Positions 1 to 11,000 of a DNA stretch of 64,000 nt are shown piece after piece. Position 1 is the stretch's first letter. Each line of letters begins with the position of its first letter. The notes under the pieces are model-generated. The model had not been told where the DNA came from. It searched no databases and saw only the letters and a program-made list of their open reading frames with translations. The stretch is taken from the NCBI GenBank assembly GCA_963575745.1, contig CAUYUJ010000661.1:35426-99425 (forward strand), given 5' to 3'. This DNA is from Prorocentrum cordatum (Eukaryota > Sar > Dinophyceae > Prorocentrales > Prorocentraceae). The translations under genes and the position numbers were made by a program.

Positions 1-40
1 CAGAGAGGCTTCATCCTCTTCCTCCCGTCTTCCTCAGTCT

Positions 41-105
41 CCTCCTCCTCCTCCTCCTCCTCCTCCTCCTCCTCCTCCTCCTCCTCCTCCTCCTCATCCT
101 CCTCC
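41..105. repeat. (TCC)n microsatellite
   Basis: Nearly pure CCT/TCC trinucleotide run with one CAT interruption near the end. The pyrimidines are on the given strand, as in all other TCC tracts before 14.3 kb. Open frames across it (poly-Leu, poly-Ser, poly-Pro or poly-Glu) are composition artefacts. Confidence 0.97.
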
Positions 106-377
106 AAGCTCGCCACGAGCACACCGACATATAGTACCAGTGATACAACATGTGCCGGCGGAGTGAGCAAAGCGATAAAAAATTCGGCGGGCCCCCTGCG
201 GCCCCAGGCCGTGTATGAAACTAGAAGGGTCGATGATGAGCTGATGAAATGGGTATGATGGCATTGGCATGCGTAAGGCATGCTAAGGAGGGCTCCGCGC
301 ATTGCAACGGCCCACTCTCATGGGGCACGAAGACTCACAAGTTGAACATGCTCCGATGGCCCCGATTGCCTGTTTTA
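106..377. other. no recognised feature
   Basis: Single-copy-looking sequence between the first TCC tract and the 63-bp tandem repeat. I see no convincing coding frame, RNA or repeat. Confidence 0.5.
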
Positions 378-551
378 CTCGGGGCATGCTCGACAAATCG
401 GCGTCGGAGGGGACTCTGAATCTGATAGACTGTCGTTTCGCTCGGGGCATCCTCGACAACTGGGCTTCGGAGGGGACTCTGAATTTCAAAGACGGCAGTT
501 TCGCAGGAGACATCCTCGACTGACCAGCCTCGGAGGAAACTCCGAGGGCGC
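378..551. repeat. 63-bp tandem repeat, about 2.8 units
   Basis: Units begin at about 378, 441 and 504 with CTCGGGGCATNCTCGAC and carry GGAGGGGACTCTGAA. The first two units are close copies and the third is diverged and partial. Both strands stay open through it because 63 is a multiple of three, so the short ORFs here have no independent support. Confidence 0.85.
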
Positions 552-765
552 AAATACGGTCCCAAGAAACATTGCAACGAGATATACCGACCCTCGCCAA
601 GGCCGTACCACGAACATCTACTCATTGCGAGATTGGCGTGCGAAATTCCCCCTGGGGGCCCGCCGTGACCCCCGCTCTGCGGATTCAATGGTTCTGAATG
701 CTCAGAACTGCCAAAGATCGGGTCAAAACTGCTCCAGAAGATCCGAAATAGGGTCTCAAGACGGT

Positions 766-1061
766 CCAAGAGGAGCGTAAGACCCCAGGTCCACAAGAGA
801 TCCCAAGAGGGTCCCCCGAGTCAGCCCTAGAGATCCCTAAGAAAGCCCTAAGACACCCCCGAATGAACCCGAAGACGGCATTGAAGGGCCCCTGGAGGCC
901 CAAGAGCGGCCCAAGACGGCCAAAGAGTGCACCAAGATGGCCCAGGAGAGCCTAAAGAGAATCACCAGAGGATCCGACGAAGGTCCAAAGAAGGCCCCAA
1001 AAGAGCCCTGCGACAGCCCCAAGTCCGCCCAAGAGGGTCCCTCCAGGGACCGATTGCAAAA
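766..1061. repeat. degenerate CCCAAGAGGGCCC-type short repeat, copy 1
   Basis: Irregular repetition of words such as CCCAAGACGGCC and CCAAGAGGGTCC at roughly 10-25 base intervals. The same vocabulary fills 13331-13850, so this is a dispersed low-order repeat family. The long plus-strand frame from 927 through this region is probably a by-product of the lack of stops. Confidence 0.6.
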
Positions 1062-1942
1062 AGGTTGGGAAACCTGTCGGAGTCATTTTGGGGCATTTGC
1101 GGGGCCCCCGTACACCCCCCCCCCGGACGGCCCCACAGCACTTGGGGGAACCAGATTTTGACCGCAGGCGAGCGAACTGGGGGGGCCGTGCCTGGGGCAC
1201 GCCCTCTCGGCACCCCAACGCTTGCTGCACCCTCTGCGTTTGCCTCGGCATGTCTTGCGCCCCCCTCCCGCGGTGCAGGAGAATCTCCGGGCGACGCTCA
1301 TCATAAATGCACTGCACCACCTACACTCCCCCCCACCCAGCGGCGCGCACAGAGCCCGAGGCTGAGGGGGCAGGCCTCCTCAGAGGGCTCGGAGAGGGCA
1401 TCTGGCCTCCCGAGAAATTTCCCGAGCCGTCTCCGCAGACAGAGGCGGCCTCTAGCAGACCAGGGGGCTCCTGAGGAGCCAGGCCGCCTGAGAGGACCCA
1501 CCCCCTCTCGCTTACATCGCCCGCGCGCCGCCGAATCCTTCCCTGGCTCCCTCATCCCCGCCCCTGGCGAGGTGGCGACGTCCGGACCCGGACCCCCCCA
1601 CCAATCCTCGACCCTCTTGCACCGATGGGAGGCGGGGGTGGGGCTTGGATTCCGCAACGTGCTCGACGAGCTCCGAGCCCTACCCCCGCCGCCCATCGAG
1701 CTGCCCGAAACGTTGATCGGCGGGGGCCGTGCTCGGATGTCGTCGCCGGTTGGCAGTGCAGGGCAGCGGGCCAGCTTCGTCATGCAGTTCATGGTGACCG
1801 GGCCAGCCGCCGGCAGCGCCGACGAGCCTGCCCGCGCGCGGCCACCTGGCAAGGCGGTCCGACAGCCAGCGCGAGAGCCGCAGAGCGGACCACCCCCCCG
1901 GCGAGGCCGCCAGGGAAAGGTAGTCCGACTCTCCTGCTGATG
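1062..1942. other. GC-rich stretch, no confident gene
   Basis: Open on both strands for long distances because of high GC. The translations are Arg/Pro/Gly-rich without recognisable domains. A part near 1365-1430 (CTCAGAGGGCTCGGAGAGGG) resembles 14757-14815 (CTCAGAAGGCTCGGAAGTCC), hinting at an old duplicated segment. Confidence 0.5.
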
Positions 1943-2228
1943 TACTCCTCCTCCCCCTCCTCCACAACCTCCTCCTCCTCCTCTTCTTCCTCCTCCTGCT
2001 CCTCCTCCTCCTCCTCCTTCACAACCTCCTCCTCCTCCTCCTCCTCCTCCTCCTCCTCCTCCTACTCCTCCTCCTCCTCCTGCTCCCTCCTCCTCCTCCT
2101 CCTCCTCCCTCAACTCCTCCTCCTCCTCCTCCTCCTCCTCCTCCTCCTCCTCCTCCTCCTCCTCCTCCTCCTCCTCCTCCTCCTCTGTCTCCTCCTCCTC
2201 CTCCTCCTCCTCCTCCTCCTCCTCCTCC
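1943..2228. repeat. long (TCC)n tract
   Basis: About 285 bases of TCC/CTC repeats with few interruptions (CTG, TTC, ACA, TAC, TGT), all pyrimidines on the given strand. A homopurine-homopyrimidine block of this length can adopt triplex DNA and commonly causes assembly problems. It directly abuts the duplicated block that starts at 2229. Confidence 0.97.
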
Positions 2229-3106
2229 GGTCCTTGTCCTTGTAGATATATCCTCCTTGTCGCACCCCGAGGCCGGTCGAAAAAGCGGGCCGGGTGTTTC
2301 AGCTGAGACTTCCTCACAACGTACGACCCTGATGTTTAAAAATATTGACAACCGTTTCACAGATGGAGGGCGGGTCGTTCTCCAAATGTGGCTCTCGCCT
2401 AATCGCCGCGCACACTCGTCTTACGAATGCGCAAAGAGTGTTGTTGATTGGAGGCGGGTGGTTTTCAAAATGCGTTTGTCGCCCCAGCGCCGCGCACAGT
2501 CGATGTAAAAACTTGCAAGAATTTCACAATTGAAAGCGGGTGGTTTTAAAAACGGGGCTGCCGCCGTAGCGCCACGCACATTGGTTCCACAATTGTGAAG
2601 AATTCCAATCAGTAAGGGCGGTTCGCTTTCAAATGTGGCACTCACCTTAGCGCCGCGCACATTCGTCTGAAAAATGCATACGAGCTTCGCGGATTGAGGG
2701 CGGGTCGTTTTCAGAATGTGGTTGTCGCCTTAGCGCCGCGCACGTTATACCAAAAAAACAAAAATGCCAGGGTTTCATTGTTTCTAGTGGTTCACGTACC
2801 AAAAAGACTGCATCTTGGAACGGCTCAAGATTGTCAGGGCGCAAGCCGGTTACGTTGACTCGCGGCATTGAAGTCCCAGGACTAATGTCCTTGCACGCTT
2901 CAGGAGCGCCAAGACGTCACAGTCAGGTTAACTCGTGGCGTCGAAGTCCTGAAACTGCTTTTTTGCCACGCTGCAAGACGTTCACACGGTTGTCACCCAG
3001 AAGGCCAATCCCTCACTGGAAATGACCCCCTGTAGGGGCCGATTGAGAAAGATACTGGAGGAAGGGTGAATTTCAACAACGTTGATGGGTCTTGGGGTTT
3101 ACAATA
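2229..3106. repeat. duplicated composite block, copy A, with five 83-bp units
   Basis: Begins with GTCGCACCCCGAGGCC shortly after the TCC tract, contains about five tandem units of 81-85 bp (2365-2748) sharing GAGGGCGGGTCGTTTTC and TTAGCGCCGCGCAC, and ends with a segment related to GGGTTTACA before another pyrimidine tract. The same order (TCC tract, GTCGCACCCCGAGGCC, 83-bp units, terminal segment, TCC tract) recurs at 9575-10647, so the whole composite was copied. Confidence 0.8.
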
Positions 3107-3215
3107 ATCCTCCTCCTAGTGTTCCTCCTCCTCCTCCCCCCCTTGTTCCACCTCCTTTCCTCGCCCTCCTCCTCGATCCATCTAATCAGATTCCTCTTCC
3201 TTTTAATCCTCCTCC
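3107..3215. repeat. interrupted CCT-rich tract
   Basis: Pyrimidine-rich run with CCT and CTT triplets closing composite copy A. The hydrophobic N-terminus of the open frame that starts at 3092 is translated CCT repeat and should not be read as a membrane segment. Confidence 0.8.
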
Positions 3216-3418
3216 GTAGGCATGTTGGCTCATGCGATGAGTTCGACAGGGGAAGAAGTAGATACAACTGGTTCGCGGATGACAAAACAAATACAATTCT
3301 GGCACGTTTGCCCTCTCTGTCAATATGTTCTTCGTGTTTCCCAGTCCCGAATAACCTGCGCCGTGTCCTGGCGCAGCTGTGCCCCCGTGGCGCAGGGGCC
3401 ACAGACGGGGTTGGGCGC

Positions 3419-3912
3419 GCGAGAAGCAACTTGACTACTCAACCAAGCCGTACGACGTCTGCGGCGCGTGCGGCCTTTGGGACTTTTAGGCCTACGGGAA
3501 CTGGCGTTGTTCAAAATGTGAAGGATTGTACCAACGTGAAGAAACCAGATGGATCTGGAGAAGCCGAAGTCCAATCAGATCCTGAGGTTCTAGGAGTGGA
3601 ACGAGCTGCTGCTCAAGCCGTTAATGTTGCGAGGCCTGATCTGCAAGGTCAACTTGGAGGCCTGGTTGCGGAGACCAAGGATGGCGATTGGACGGACGCT
3701 AAGATCCCTGATGAAGCGAGTCTCGAGCGCACCAGGCTCACGAAGCAAGTGGAGACCTCTGCGAAAGCTGTTTGGCTCGAGCCGCAGGACGTTCACCACC
3801 GCCAGAACCTCGCGCAGAAGTTCGAGGACCAGTTCACCGAAGCCAGGGTTGCTCCTCACAAAGCTGAGGCGGCTGCACGAGAGGCAGATCAAAAGAAATA
3901 CAGCTGCGGATA
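3419..3912 (+). pseudogene. decayed retroelement ORF1-like fragment with zinc finger
   Basis: In one frame 3419-3580 reads KPYDVCGACGLWDF, a TAG stop at 3487-3489, then AYGNWRCSKCEGLY, a CxxCxxW...WxCxxC zinc-ribbon-like motif. The downstream part is open in another frame to about 3912 as a polar, helix-forming stretch rich in Glu, Lys and Ala (VETSAKAVWLEPQDVHHRQN and similar). A zinc finger followed by a charged helical segment is a layout seen in proteins encoded by dinoflagellate non-LTR retroelements, which is inference here. The in-frame stop and the frame change mark it as broken. Flanks are low-complexity, so the original ends cannot be placed. Confidence 0.4.
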
Positions 3913-4645
3913 AGGCCGCGGCAGCTTTGAGTTAAGGTGGATGGACCAGCGCAGAGCGACGGGAGCAGCAAGATGCTCGAGCGTGCCGCGCGACCTCAAT
4001 CTGCACCGGCTGCCGCACCTGCAGGACAGCAACCAGGACGTGCCACTGGTTCCGCGCCCGCAGGTCAACCTCGGCAGGGCGCTGCTGCAGCCCGAGGCGG
4101 AGCACGTGCGGCCGGGCCACAGGCCGGAGGCGGCGCCGACAGACCAGTCGATGAAGATGCTCCATCGCGCGGGGTTCAAGGCGTTGGCGAGGCACCTGAC
4201 CCCCACGCGACGGGCGCGGCACAGAGTCGCGCCCAGTGCTCAGACAGGCGGCCCGCGCTCAACATTCGGGAGCGGCCAAGAGGGGGGTGTCCAAGAGGAG
4301 GGGTGCAAATCATGACCGGCGGCACGTGCGCGGCCCAGCGGGGGGGCCTGGGACATTATGAAATAAGAAGAGTCGCCTTGAAATCCGAGGAAAAATCATG
4401 GCCCGCGCCATGAGATCCACCACCCCCTAGTCATCACCCCCCTCTTTTCCGCTCCCGAAACACGGCCGAGCGGCTCGCGGCTGCGCAGAAGCAGATCCGG
4501 GAGGCTGCCATGGCCTCCGCAGCATGCCGGCGGCCGCGGGGGATCGGAGGGGCCGGCGACGCGGCCCCAGACGCCGCCGAGGAGGTGGCCGCCCTCTGCG
4601 CAAGGGGTCGCGCCGGGAGGGCCGACGCCCGACGGCGACCAGGGC
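3913..4645 (+). other. Ala/Arg/Gly-rich coding-like remnant
   Basis: Continues the coding bias of the upstream fragment, with alternately open frames, for example one encoding RNTAERLAAAQKQIREAAM near 4460-4515, which looks like a coiled-coil. No frame is open throughout and no domain is recognised. It may be the eroded remainder of the same retroelement protein. Confidence 0.25.
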
Positions 4646-4823
4646 AAGATGGAAGGGGCCCCAGGATACACCAATAAATGCACACAAAGTAAAATCGTTC
4701 CCCATGTGTTCCCATATTTTCTGGGTGTCTGTCTTCCCCCCCCACTGCCCATGTTTTCCCATGTTTTCTGGGGAGTCGACGATGAATTGTGTCTGTGTGT
4801 TTTTTTCTCTCCTGAAAGATGGA
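4646..4823 (+). other. intron-like or inserted segment flanked by an 8-bp direct repeat
   Basis: AAGATGGA occurs at 4646-4653 and again at 4816-4823. Between them lies a T-rich, low-GC segment that ends in a pyrimidine run and CCTGAAAG, unlike the GC-rich coding-like sequence on both sides. This fits a spliceosomal intron with a repeated splice junction, as known for dinoflagellates, or a small insertion with an 8-bp target duplication. The left edge lacks a clear GT donor, so an intron is only a possibility. Confidence 0.35.
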
Positions 4824-4962
4824 GGAGCTCGTGGCGCCGACGCCCAGCAAGAAGGCAGCCAAGGAGGTCAGGGTGGCCCAGCAGGCAGCAGGAGTCGAGT
4901 GCAAGAACGTCTCCACGGCAGCGGAAGTGGAGATGCGACAGCCGCAGCTTCGACAGGCGTGA
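4819..4962 (+). CDS. short ORF, 47 aa, possible downstream exon
   Basis: ATG at 4819 to TGA at 4960-4962. The peptide starts MEELVAPTPSKKAAKEVR and is polar, Ala/Glu/Gln-rich and helix-forming. It starts exactly at the right copy of the 8-bp direct repeat, so it may be the exon after the intron-like segment, not an independent gene. No family recognised. Confidence 0.25.
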   Translation: MEELVAPTPSKKAAKEVRVAQQAAGVECKNVSTAAEVEMRQPQLRQA

Positions 4963-6510
4963 GAATGCTATGTTGAAATGTCGCACCGTGGAGCGCCAGG
5001 GCTAAACCCCTTTGAATGACACGCATCGGAGTGACACGCCTTCATGTTCCGTATACTCCGCCAGCCCCCTGCCAACGCGAGATTGGCGAATTGCGACGTT
5101 GCTGAGCTGAAAATGGAGCCCCCACTTTATCCCGGCCACCCTTTCCCCTGGAAGGGGCGCCCATGGGGGGGGGGGCCTGCAGCGAGCACAACTACGTTTT
5201 CACGGCGCCCTGCCGCACTCTGGGCAGGACCGAGAAGTGGGGTCTGGCAACGGTTGGATGCTTCTAGAGCTGAAGACCCACGGGTGTGCGATGGCTGCTG
5301 GGCTTGGTTACATGGCGTGCGACGCAGGTGCATCGGGTGAGAATATCAAGAAAATAACCATATCAGCACCTTCGTCAACTATCGAGGCACTCCTTGGTTC
5401 CTGATGAAAGAATTTAACCTCGACGTTGATTTGATAGCGTCATACGGGTTCCCGGAACAACCCGCTCACGCGCGACCCCGCCGAACGGGGTCGACGTCAC
5501 ATGCAGCATGGGAAAAGGATCGCCCATCGACAATGCGGTCGCAATTGAGACGACTGCCGCTTCATGCAAGTTGGGAAATACCACACATCACATTTCAAGC
5601 TGCATTCCTGATTGAACGCGAGGCCACCGCACAAGGCACCCACCCAGATCATGGATAAGCGAAGGACACCAGTTACGCTGGCAGAAGCACACGGCACCAC
5701 CCCTGGTCGAGTTGCCTTGAAGCTGAAATGTCTGAACGGAGGCCAGTTCAGGATCCTTATCATAATAAGTGGGTAAGCGTGTTTCGCAGGACCTCACTGA
5801 TACGAACACGCTCTGGTCGAGAGCAATTGAACATAGATGAATTCACACTGTACCTGACTGTGGGCATAAAGCACATATACGTCAGGGACGCAACAATTTC
5901 ACGAGCGCGCGTACCACCACGTTAACAGACCAGAGGCAAAATGATGTTTTGCAGAGCCAGCGTTGAGGCTCTGGTCTGTGGCCTATAAGAGACTGTTTGA
6001 AATGCGAGATGCTGCCAATCACGGGCATCACAGAATGCGTCGAGCTCTCGGTGCTGGACTGGTTGACCTCAGCTGGCGAGAACCTCACTTCGCCGCTGGT
6101 TCACCTGCCGATCAGCCCACTGCTGAGTGGCAGGCTCAGCTTTCTGAACCTGAGTCGGCTGCTCCCCATCAGTGCCAGAAGATGCCAGATAGTTGCTCGG
6201 CCATCCTGACCAGCGCGCGGCAGCAGACTAGGACAGCATCTGGTTAGGCGGTGAAGGAATGGCTCATGAAGGCGCCCCTCCGAAGGGCTACGCAGGCCCG
6301 CGTGGCTGAAGCAAAACCAGGGCGAACCTCTCGAGTGCTTCGTTGCGCCCAGCGGGGCCCCCCACTTGCCCAGTGAAGGCACATCGTGAAGATAGTCGGT
6401 GGGGCTGGTAGGCTGCCGGCCCATCCCATACGAGACCTGAACTAGGCGTTGGAGGACCTCTGGACTGAAGCCCTCGATTTGGCCCCTGAGCTGCCAGAAT
6501 TTGAAGCTAA
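4963..6510. other. no confident gene; scattered coding-like fragments
   Basis: Short open frames on both strands, for example plus 5997-6209 and minus 6244-6480, have ordinary amino-acid composition, but none carries a recognisable domain or extends beyond about 90 residues before stops. It could be eroded retroelement sequence like the neighbours at 3.4 and 7.3 kb. Confidence 0.35.
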
Positions 6511-6676
6511 GGATGTATACATATATATATATGTGTATGTATACATGCATGTATAATTATAAACACACACGAATGCATGCATGCATACACATATGTATAT
6601 ATATACACACACATACATATATATATGTATATATTATATGTGTATATATATATATATTCATTTATATATATATATG
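6511..6676. repeat. AT-rich TATA/CATA/CACA microsatellite
   Basis: Alternating purine-pyrimidine run of TATATA, CATGCATG and CACACA words. It is sharply AT-rich in a GC-rich neighbourhood. The Tyr/Ile/His-rich peptides across it are artefacts. Confidence 0.95.
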
Positions 6677-7283
6677 GTGCGCGTAAATTTTGCATTGACA
6701 CCACTGGCGCTGGCGCTGACCCCCGGAAGCTTCGGGAGTGTCTTGGGATGGACCCCTCTGCCGTTGAAGCCCGGTCGGGCTCTGTGGACAGCGCGAAGGG
6801 CCCGCGACGCGGCCGTGGCAGATTGCCCCAGAGGTCACCCTTCCTCCGAAAAGAGCACGGCTGATGACGGACCCGTTTCCGAATGCCCGACCCTTCACGG
6901 GCAATGACTGTGATTTTAGAAGCCTTTCGCGAAAGATCGGAGCCAGAGCCACGCTGCCTTGTGGGGCACATCCATCCAGGGAAGCTCAGCTCCACAAGCT
7001 GCGCCCAAGCGAGAGCCGCCCCCCGAGCTGACCAACTGCGAGGGGGCTGGCCGGCATCGCCGTCCACTGGGGACTTTCCAAGCTCTTGAAACGGCATGTC
7101 CCTCTAGGCTGGTCAATTTGGCGAAGTTCCCGCCTCAACTCTTGCATCTCGGGCCCCTGGCGCACGTGGCCCCCGCGTGGCTGAGTAATACCATGAAGTC
7201 TGGAATTGAGATTCCCCCTGGAAGCGCGAAAAGCATGCCGCGGGTGAGGATGTACACGCGATCATACGTAATCGATATCATGG
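6677..7283. other. no confident gene
   Basis: GC-rich sequence with short frames on both strands and no recognisable domain. It lies directly upstream of the reverse-transcriptase-like fragment and may be part of the same eroded element. Confidence 0.35.
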
Positions 7284-7895
7284 GTGATTACGCACGATCC
7301 CGTTGACGGCGTTGCTCAGGTCGCTCAGGGACCTCCGAGGGTGGCGCGCAAAGCTATCGTTGTTGCCTGTAGCAACTTAGCATTCACCGTTCAGAGTGCC
7401 GAGCTCATCCTGCCTCAAAATTCCGCGCTGTCTGGCAAGGAGCCCAATCATTCGCGCGCTGCCGGTCTGAAGATCAAGCTGACTACCGGGACTGGGGACC
7501 TCAGCGCCTCCACCACTGACGGAGCGAGGCGCACCACGTCTATCAACCAGAAGAGGCGGAAGCAAGCGGCTGCTGAAAAAAGTGCACGGACCAACATCGT
7601 TCAGGAAGCTTCTGAGCGGCACAAGCCCGGAGTTCTGGCAGCGGGGCCTGGGGCCGCAATGCCGCTGGAATGTCTGGCCATCGGGTGCGAAGCGCCAGGG
7701 GCCAGGCCGCTGCCCGCTATGGTTTCCGGCACGTTGGAGCGTGTACCACCACCACTATGGGAGTCTTCGGTGCGGAGCTCCACGACCCGGCGCTTCGCCG
7801 GCGTCGAGGAACTGCTCCTGCGGCTTGCTCAGGTTGGGAAAGGCTCAGACGACACAGACGAGGATGGTATTGACTACTATATCAAGGGGGCGTAA
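7284..7895 (+). pseudogene. possible reverse-transcriptase C-terminal remnant
   Basis: A 203-codon open frame (first codon in frame is ATG) with ordinary composition. Residues about 85-110 (DGARRTTSINQKRRKQAA) and the part before them resemble the region after the palm of dinoflagellate LINE-type reverse transcriptases, where a short conserved loop is followed by a basic helix. The YxDD catalytic motif is not visible here or upstream in any frame, so this is at best a fragment. A second frame is also open over 7582-7947, so the true frame may change within the region. Confidence 0.25.
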
Positions 7896-8520
7896 GACCC
7901 GGGTACAGGGGCCTCGGAAATCCCCGACGAGGTCGGCAAAACAATGACGAGGCCGAGCCTGCATTTTGACGAGGCCTCCCGCTGCAGACAGCCAGTCAAA
8001 ATCCGAGTCGCGGTCGTCAAAAAACGATGGCGAAACCGAGTCCTGGCAAACCCGGGTCTTACGCTCCCCCGACTATAGGGAGTGTGGAGTACTGCAGTGC
8101 CCTGACACCCCTGTGAACCGACTTTGGCGCAGGGCGCGAGGACCGGTCTCCGCCACCGTTGCCGTCCTGCTTGAGATGGCACGACGGCCTACTCCGCCTG
8201 TGATCAAGCGAGCGGGTGCAGGCCATCACCCTGGCCATCGCTCGGACGTCCATTCCCTGTGTTCTTTTCGGTTTCGTGCGTGGCTGCTCCTCGATGGTCC
8301 TCGCCGAAGGAAAAATGCACACGTCCGAGCGATGCCAAGCACCTGCGTCCCGAGGATCGAGATGCGTCCGCGCACCTTCCGCACGCCGGCAAGGCCCACT
8401 GCGGCCCGCTCATCTGGAGCCAGGCGGACAGCATTATCACGGCACGGCGTTCAAAGCAGGGTAGAGCTCACTTGCGCGCGGGAAGTAAATTTCTCGAACG
8501 AAGAAACACCTCGACTATGA
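7896..8520. other. no confident gene
   Basis: Several overlapping open frames on both strands, none with a recognised domain. The region ends where the 30-bp minisatellite starts. Confidence 0.4.
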
Positions 8521-9480
8521 GGGCCACAGGACTCTCAAGAATTCGATACCGGGAGCCTTCAATACTCCGCGACACAAGGAATTGTTCGGTACTCTGCCAC
8601 ATGGGAAATCCTTCCGCACTCCGCCACATAATGTTTGATCATCAACTACAGAAAGGCTCCTCTTGTACCCTGCCACAAAAAGAATCCCGTACTCATCTGG
8701 CACAGAAATGAATGCCCTAGTACTCCGCCAAATAAGGAATCATTCAGTTTTCTGCCACACTAAATTCTTTGTACTCCGCCACAAAAAGGGGACCACTTGT
8801 AGACGGCCACCAAAAAAATCCTTTGCTTTCCATGGTTTACGGAATCCTTTAGTAATCAAACACAGAAAGATTCCTCGCGCACTCTGCAACTTAAGGAATC
8901 CCGCACTCGTCCATCACCAGCAGGAATCCCGAGATATTTTGCCACACAAGGAATCCTGTAAAATTCTGCCACAAAAAAAAAGGAATCCGTCTGCGTTCCG
9001 CGAATAGGGGGACCCTCTTATACTCGGCTACAAAAGGATTCCCTTTGCACCCGACTACACAAGGAATCCCCTGCGTTAGTAATCAACCAGATACGGATCC
9101 CTCTTGTTCTCTGCCACCAGAGGAATCCTATAGCAATCCAAAACAAAGGGGAATACCCCAGAATTCTGCCACACTACGGAAACCCCTTGTATTCTGCCAC
9201 AGAGGAAATCCTCTTGCACTCCGCCACAAGGGTAACCCTTCTGCACTCTACCACAAAAGAATCCTCTCGTATTCCGTCATAAAACAAATCTCCCTGCAAT
9301 CCACCACAAAAGGAGTCTCGCTGTACTTCGCCACCAGAAGAATGTTTTTGAACTCTGCTACACGTGCGAATCCGTTTCTCTTCCGCCACAACGGAAACCC
9401 TTCTGCATTCCGCCGCAAAGGAATACGTTTATGCCCCGACCTCAGTACCCCGTCGTCAAAGGAATTGGCGCATTCTGACT
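8521..9480. repeat. degenerate minisatellite of about 30 bp
   Basis: Repeated words AAGGAATCC, TTGTACTC and TGCCACA recur about every 28-32 bases, or multiples of this, for nearly 1 kb. Typical units read AGGAATCC, 6-10 variable bases, then CTCTGCCACA. Units are diverged in sequence and length. There are no constant-length spacers between identical repeats, so this is not a CRISPR array. Confidence 0.85.
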
Positions 9481-9574
9481 CGAATGCAAATAGACTCACT
9501 GCCCGGCGGAGAGGGGGAAAAAAAGTGCGTTGCTTCGTTCGAAGATACGATCCCAGGCCTGTATCGTGTCTGGC

Positions 9575-9677
9575 GCCCCTCCACCTCCTCCTCATCCTCC
9601 TCCTCGTCCTCCTCCTCCTCCTTCTCCTCCTCCTCCTTCTCCTCCTCCTCCTCCGCCGCCTCCTACTACTCCTCCAT
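9575..9677. repeat. (TCC)n tract before composite copy B
   Basis: CCT/TCC run with TTC and GCC interruptions, pyrimidines on the given strand. It holds the same position relative to block B as the 1943-2228 tract holds to block A. Confidence 0.95.
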
Positions 9678-9689
9678 TCCCTTTCGTTC

Positions 9690-10316
9690 TGAATCACTCA
9701 TCCCTGTCGCACCCCGAGGCCATTCCGAAGGGCGGGCCAGGCGTTTCGCCTGAGGCACCCTTTACCACTTATGAGCACTGAGTCTTGAAGACTGACAATG
9801 GTTCACATACGGAGGGCGGGGGGTTCTCGAAATGTGGTTCTCGCCTTAGCGCCGCGCACTTTCGCTTCAAAGACTTGCAAGGGCTTCACGGATTGGGAAC
9901 AGAGGCGTTCAACATGTGGCTCTCGCTTTAGCACCGCGGACATTCGTTTTCAAAGTGGCAGAAGCTTCACGAATTGAGGGCGGCTCCTTGTTCAAAATAA
10001 GGCTATAACCTTTGCCGCGCACATCCATTTGCAAGACAGATTATTGATGCTGATGGTTAACGTACCAGAAGTGGTGTTGGGAAACGATTCAGGGTTGTCA
10101 AGGCGCAACAGGGGGTTTTGACATCCCAAGACTGGCGCGACGGCACGATTCAGGACATGGTGTTTTGGCACGGTTCTGGATCTTCAAACAGTTGTCGTTC
10201 AACGGGGCACGTTCAATCAGTGGAAATGACTCCTTGAAGGGGCCTATGCCTATGAGAAAGGTAACTTGAGGGAGGGTGTATTCCAACATCGTCGATGAAT
10301 CTTGGGTTTACACTGG
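9690..10316. repeat. duplicated composite block, copy B, with about three 83-bp units
   Basis: Homologous to 2229-3106. It starts with CTGTCGCACCCCGAGGCC, has about three diverged units between 9809 and 10030 sharing GGAGGGCGG and CCTTAGCGCCGCGCAC, and ends with a segment related to TTGGGTTTACA next to a new pyrimidine tract. It is shorter than copy A, mainly because it has fewer tandem units. Confidence 0.8.
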
Positions 10317-10647
10317 TCCTCCTTTTCCTAGTCCGCCTCTTCCTCCCCCTCCTTATCCACCTCCCCCTCTTCCTCCTCTTCCTCCTCCTCCTCCTCCTCC
10401 GCCTCCTCCTCCTCCTCATCATCCTCCTCCTCCTCCCCTCCTCCTTTTCTGCCTGCTGTCAGTATCCCTTCCTGACTCGCACCCTCGCAGTTGTTCAGAA
10501 CCCTCCTCCATTTCCTTTTTGTCATCCTCCTCCTCCCCCCCCCCTCCTCCTCCCCATCCTACTCCTCCTCCTCCTCCTCCTCCTCCTCCTCCTCCTCCTC
10601 TTCCTCCTCCTCCTCCTCCTCCTCCTCCTCCTCCTCCTCTTCCTCAA
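10317..10647. repeat. (TCC)n tract, interrupted
   Basis: Two long CCT-rich runs (10317-10450 and 10523-10647) separated by about 70 bases of mixed sequence. Pyrimidines are on the given strand. Confidence 0.95.
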
Positions 10648-11000
10648 CGGTGCGGCTCAGCATGGTGATTTCACACATGGTAATCAACGGTCGAATGCTG
10701 GGACTGGTGGTGAAGTAAAGACGATGGCTACAACGCACTTGAATACCTGAGTTACTCTCCAGTGTGGGCGGCAGCATCAGGATACAGGAGGAGAAGCGTA
10801 ATCGAAGAGATGGAAGGATGATGAGGGCAAGTGGCATCATAACAACATCCACCTCCTCTTCCTCATCCTCCTCCACGCAGAGATGTCTCCCAACCATCCA
10901 CAGCCAACTCCTCCAAAAACTGCCCTCCTCTTAAGACGCCGGGGTCCTGAAGTAGCCGACCCGCTCCCAAACGCGCGTCCGATTGACTGACTAAGCTGGG
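10648..11000. other. no recognised feature
   Basis: Mixed sequence with one short CCT run at 10848-10876. No gene or higher-order repeat seen. Confidence 0.5.

Noticed and set aside
927-1940. 337-codon plus-strand ORF as a gene
   Set aside because: It crosses the degenerate CCCAAGAGG repeat and GC-rich sequence that is open on both strands; no domain and no coding bias.
2821-2829. CGGCTCAAG as a spliced-leader relic
   Set aside because: Single occurrence inside an 83-bp repeat neighbourhood, not at the 5' edge of any insertion; expected by chance.
6511-6676. TATA-box promoter in the AT-rich stretch
   Set aside because: It is a TATA/CATA microsatellite, with no gene start supported beside it, and dinoflagellate promoters generally lack TATA boxes.
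8521-9480. CRISPR-like array
   Set aside because: Repeats are degenerate with variable spacing and no constant-length unique spacers, and the window is eukaryotic in character.
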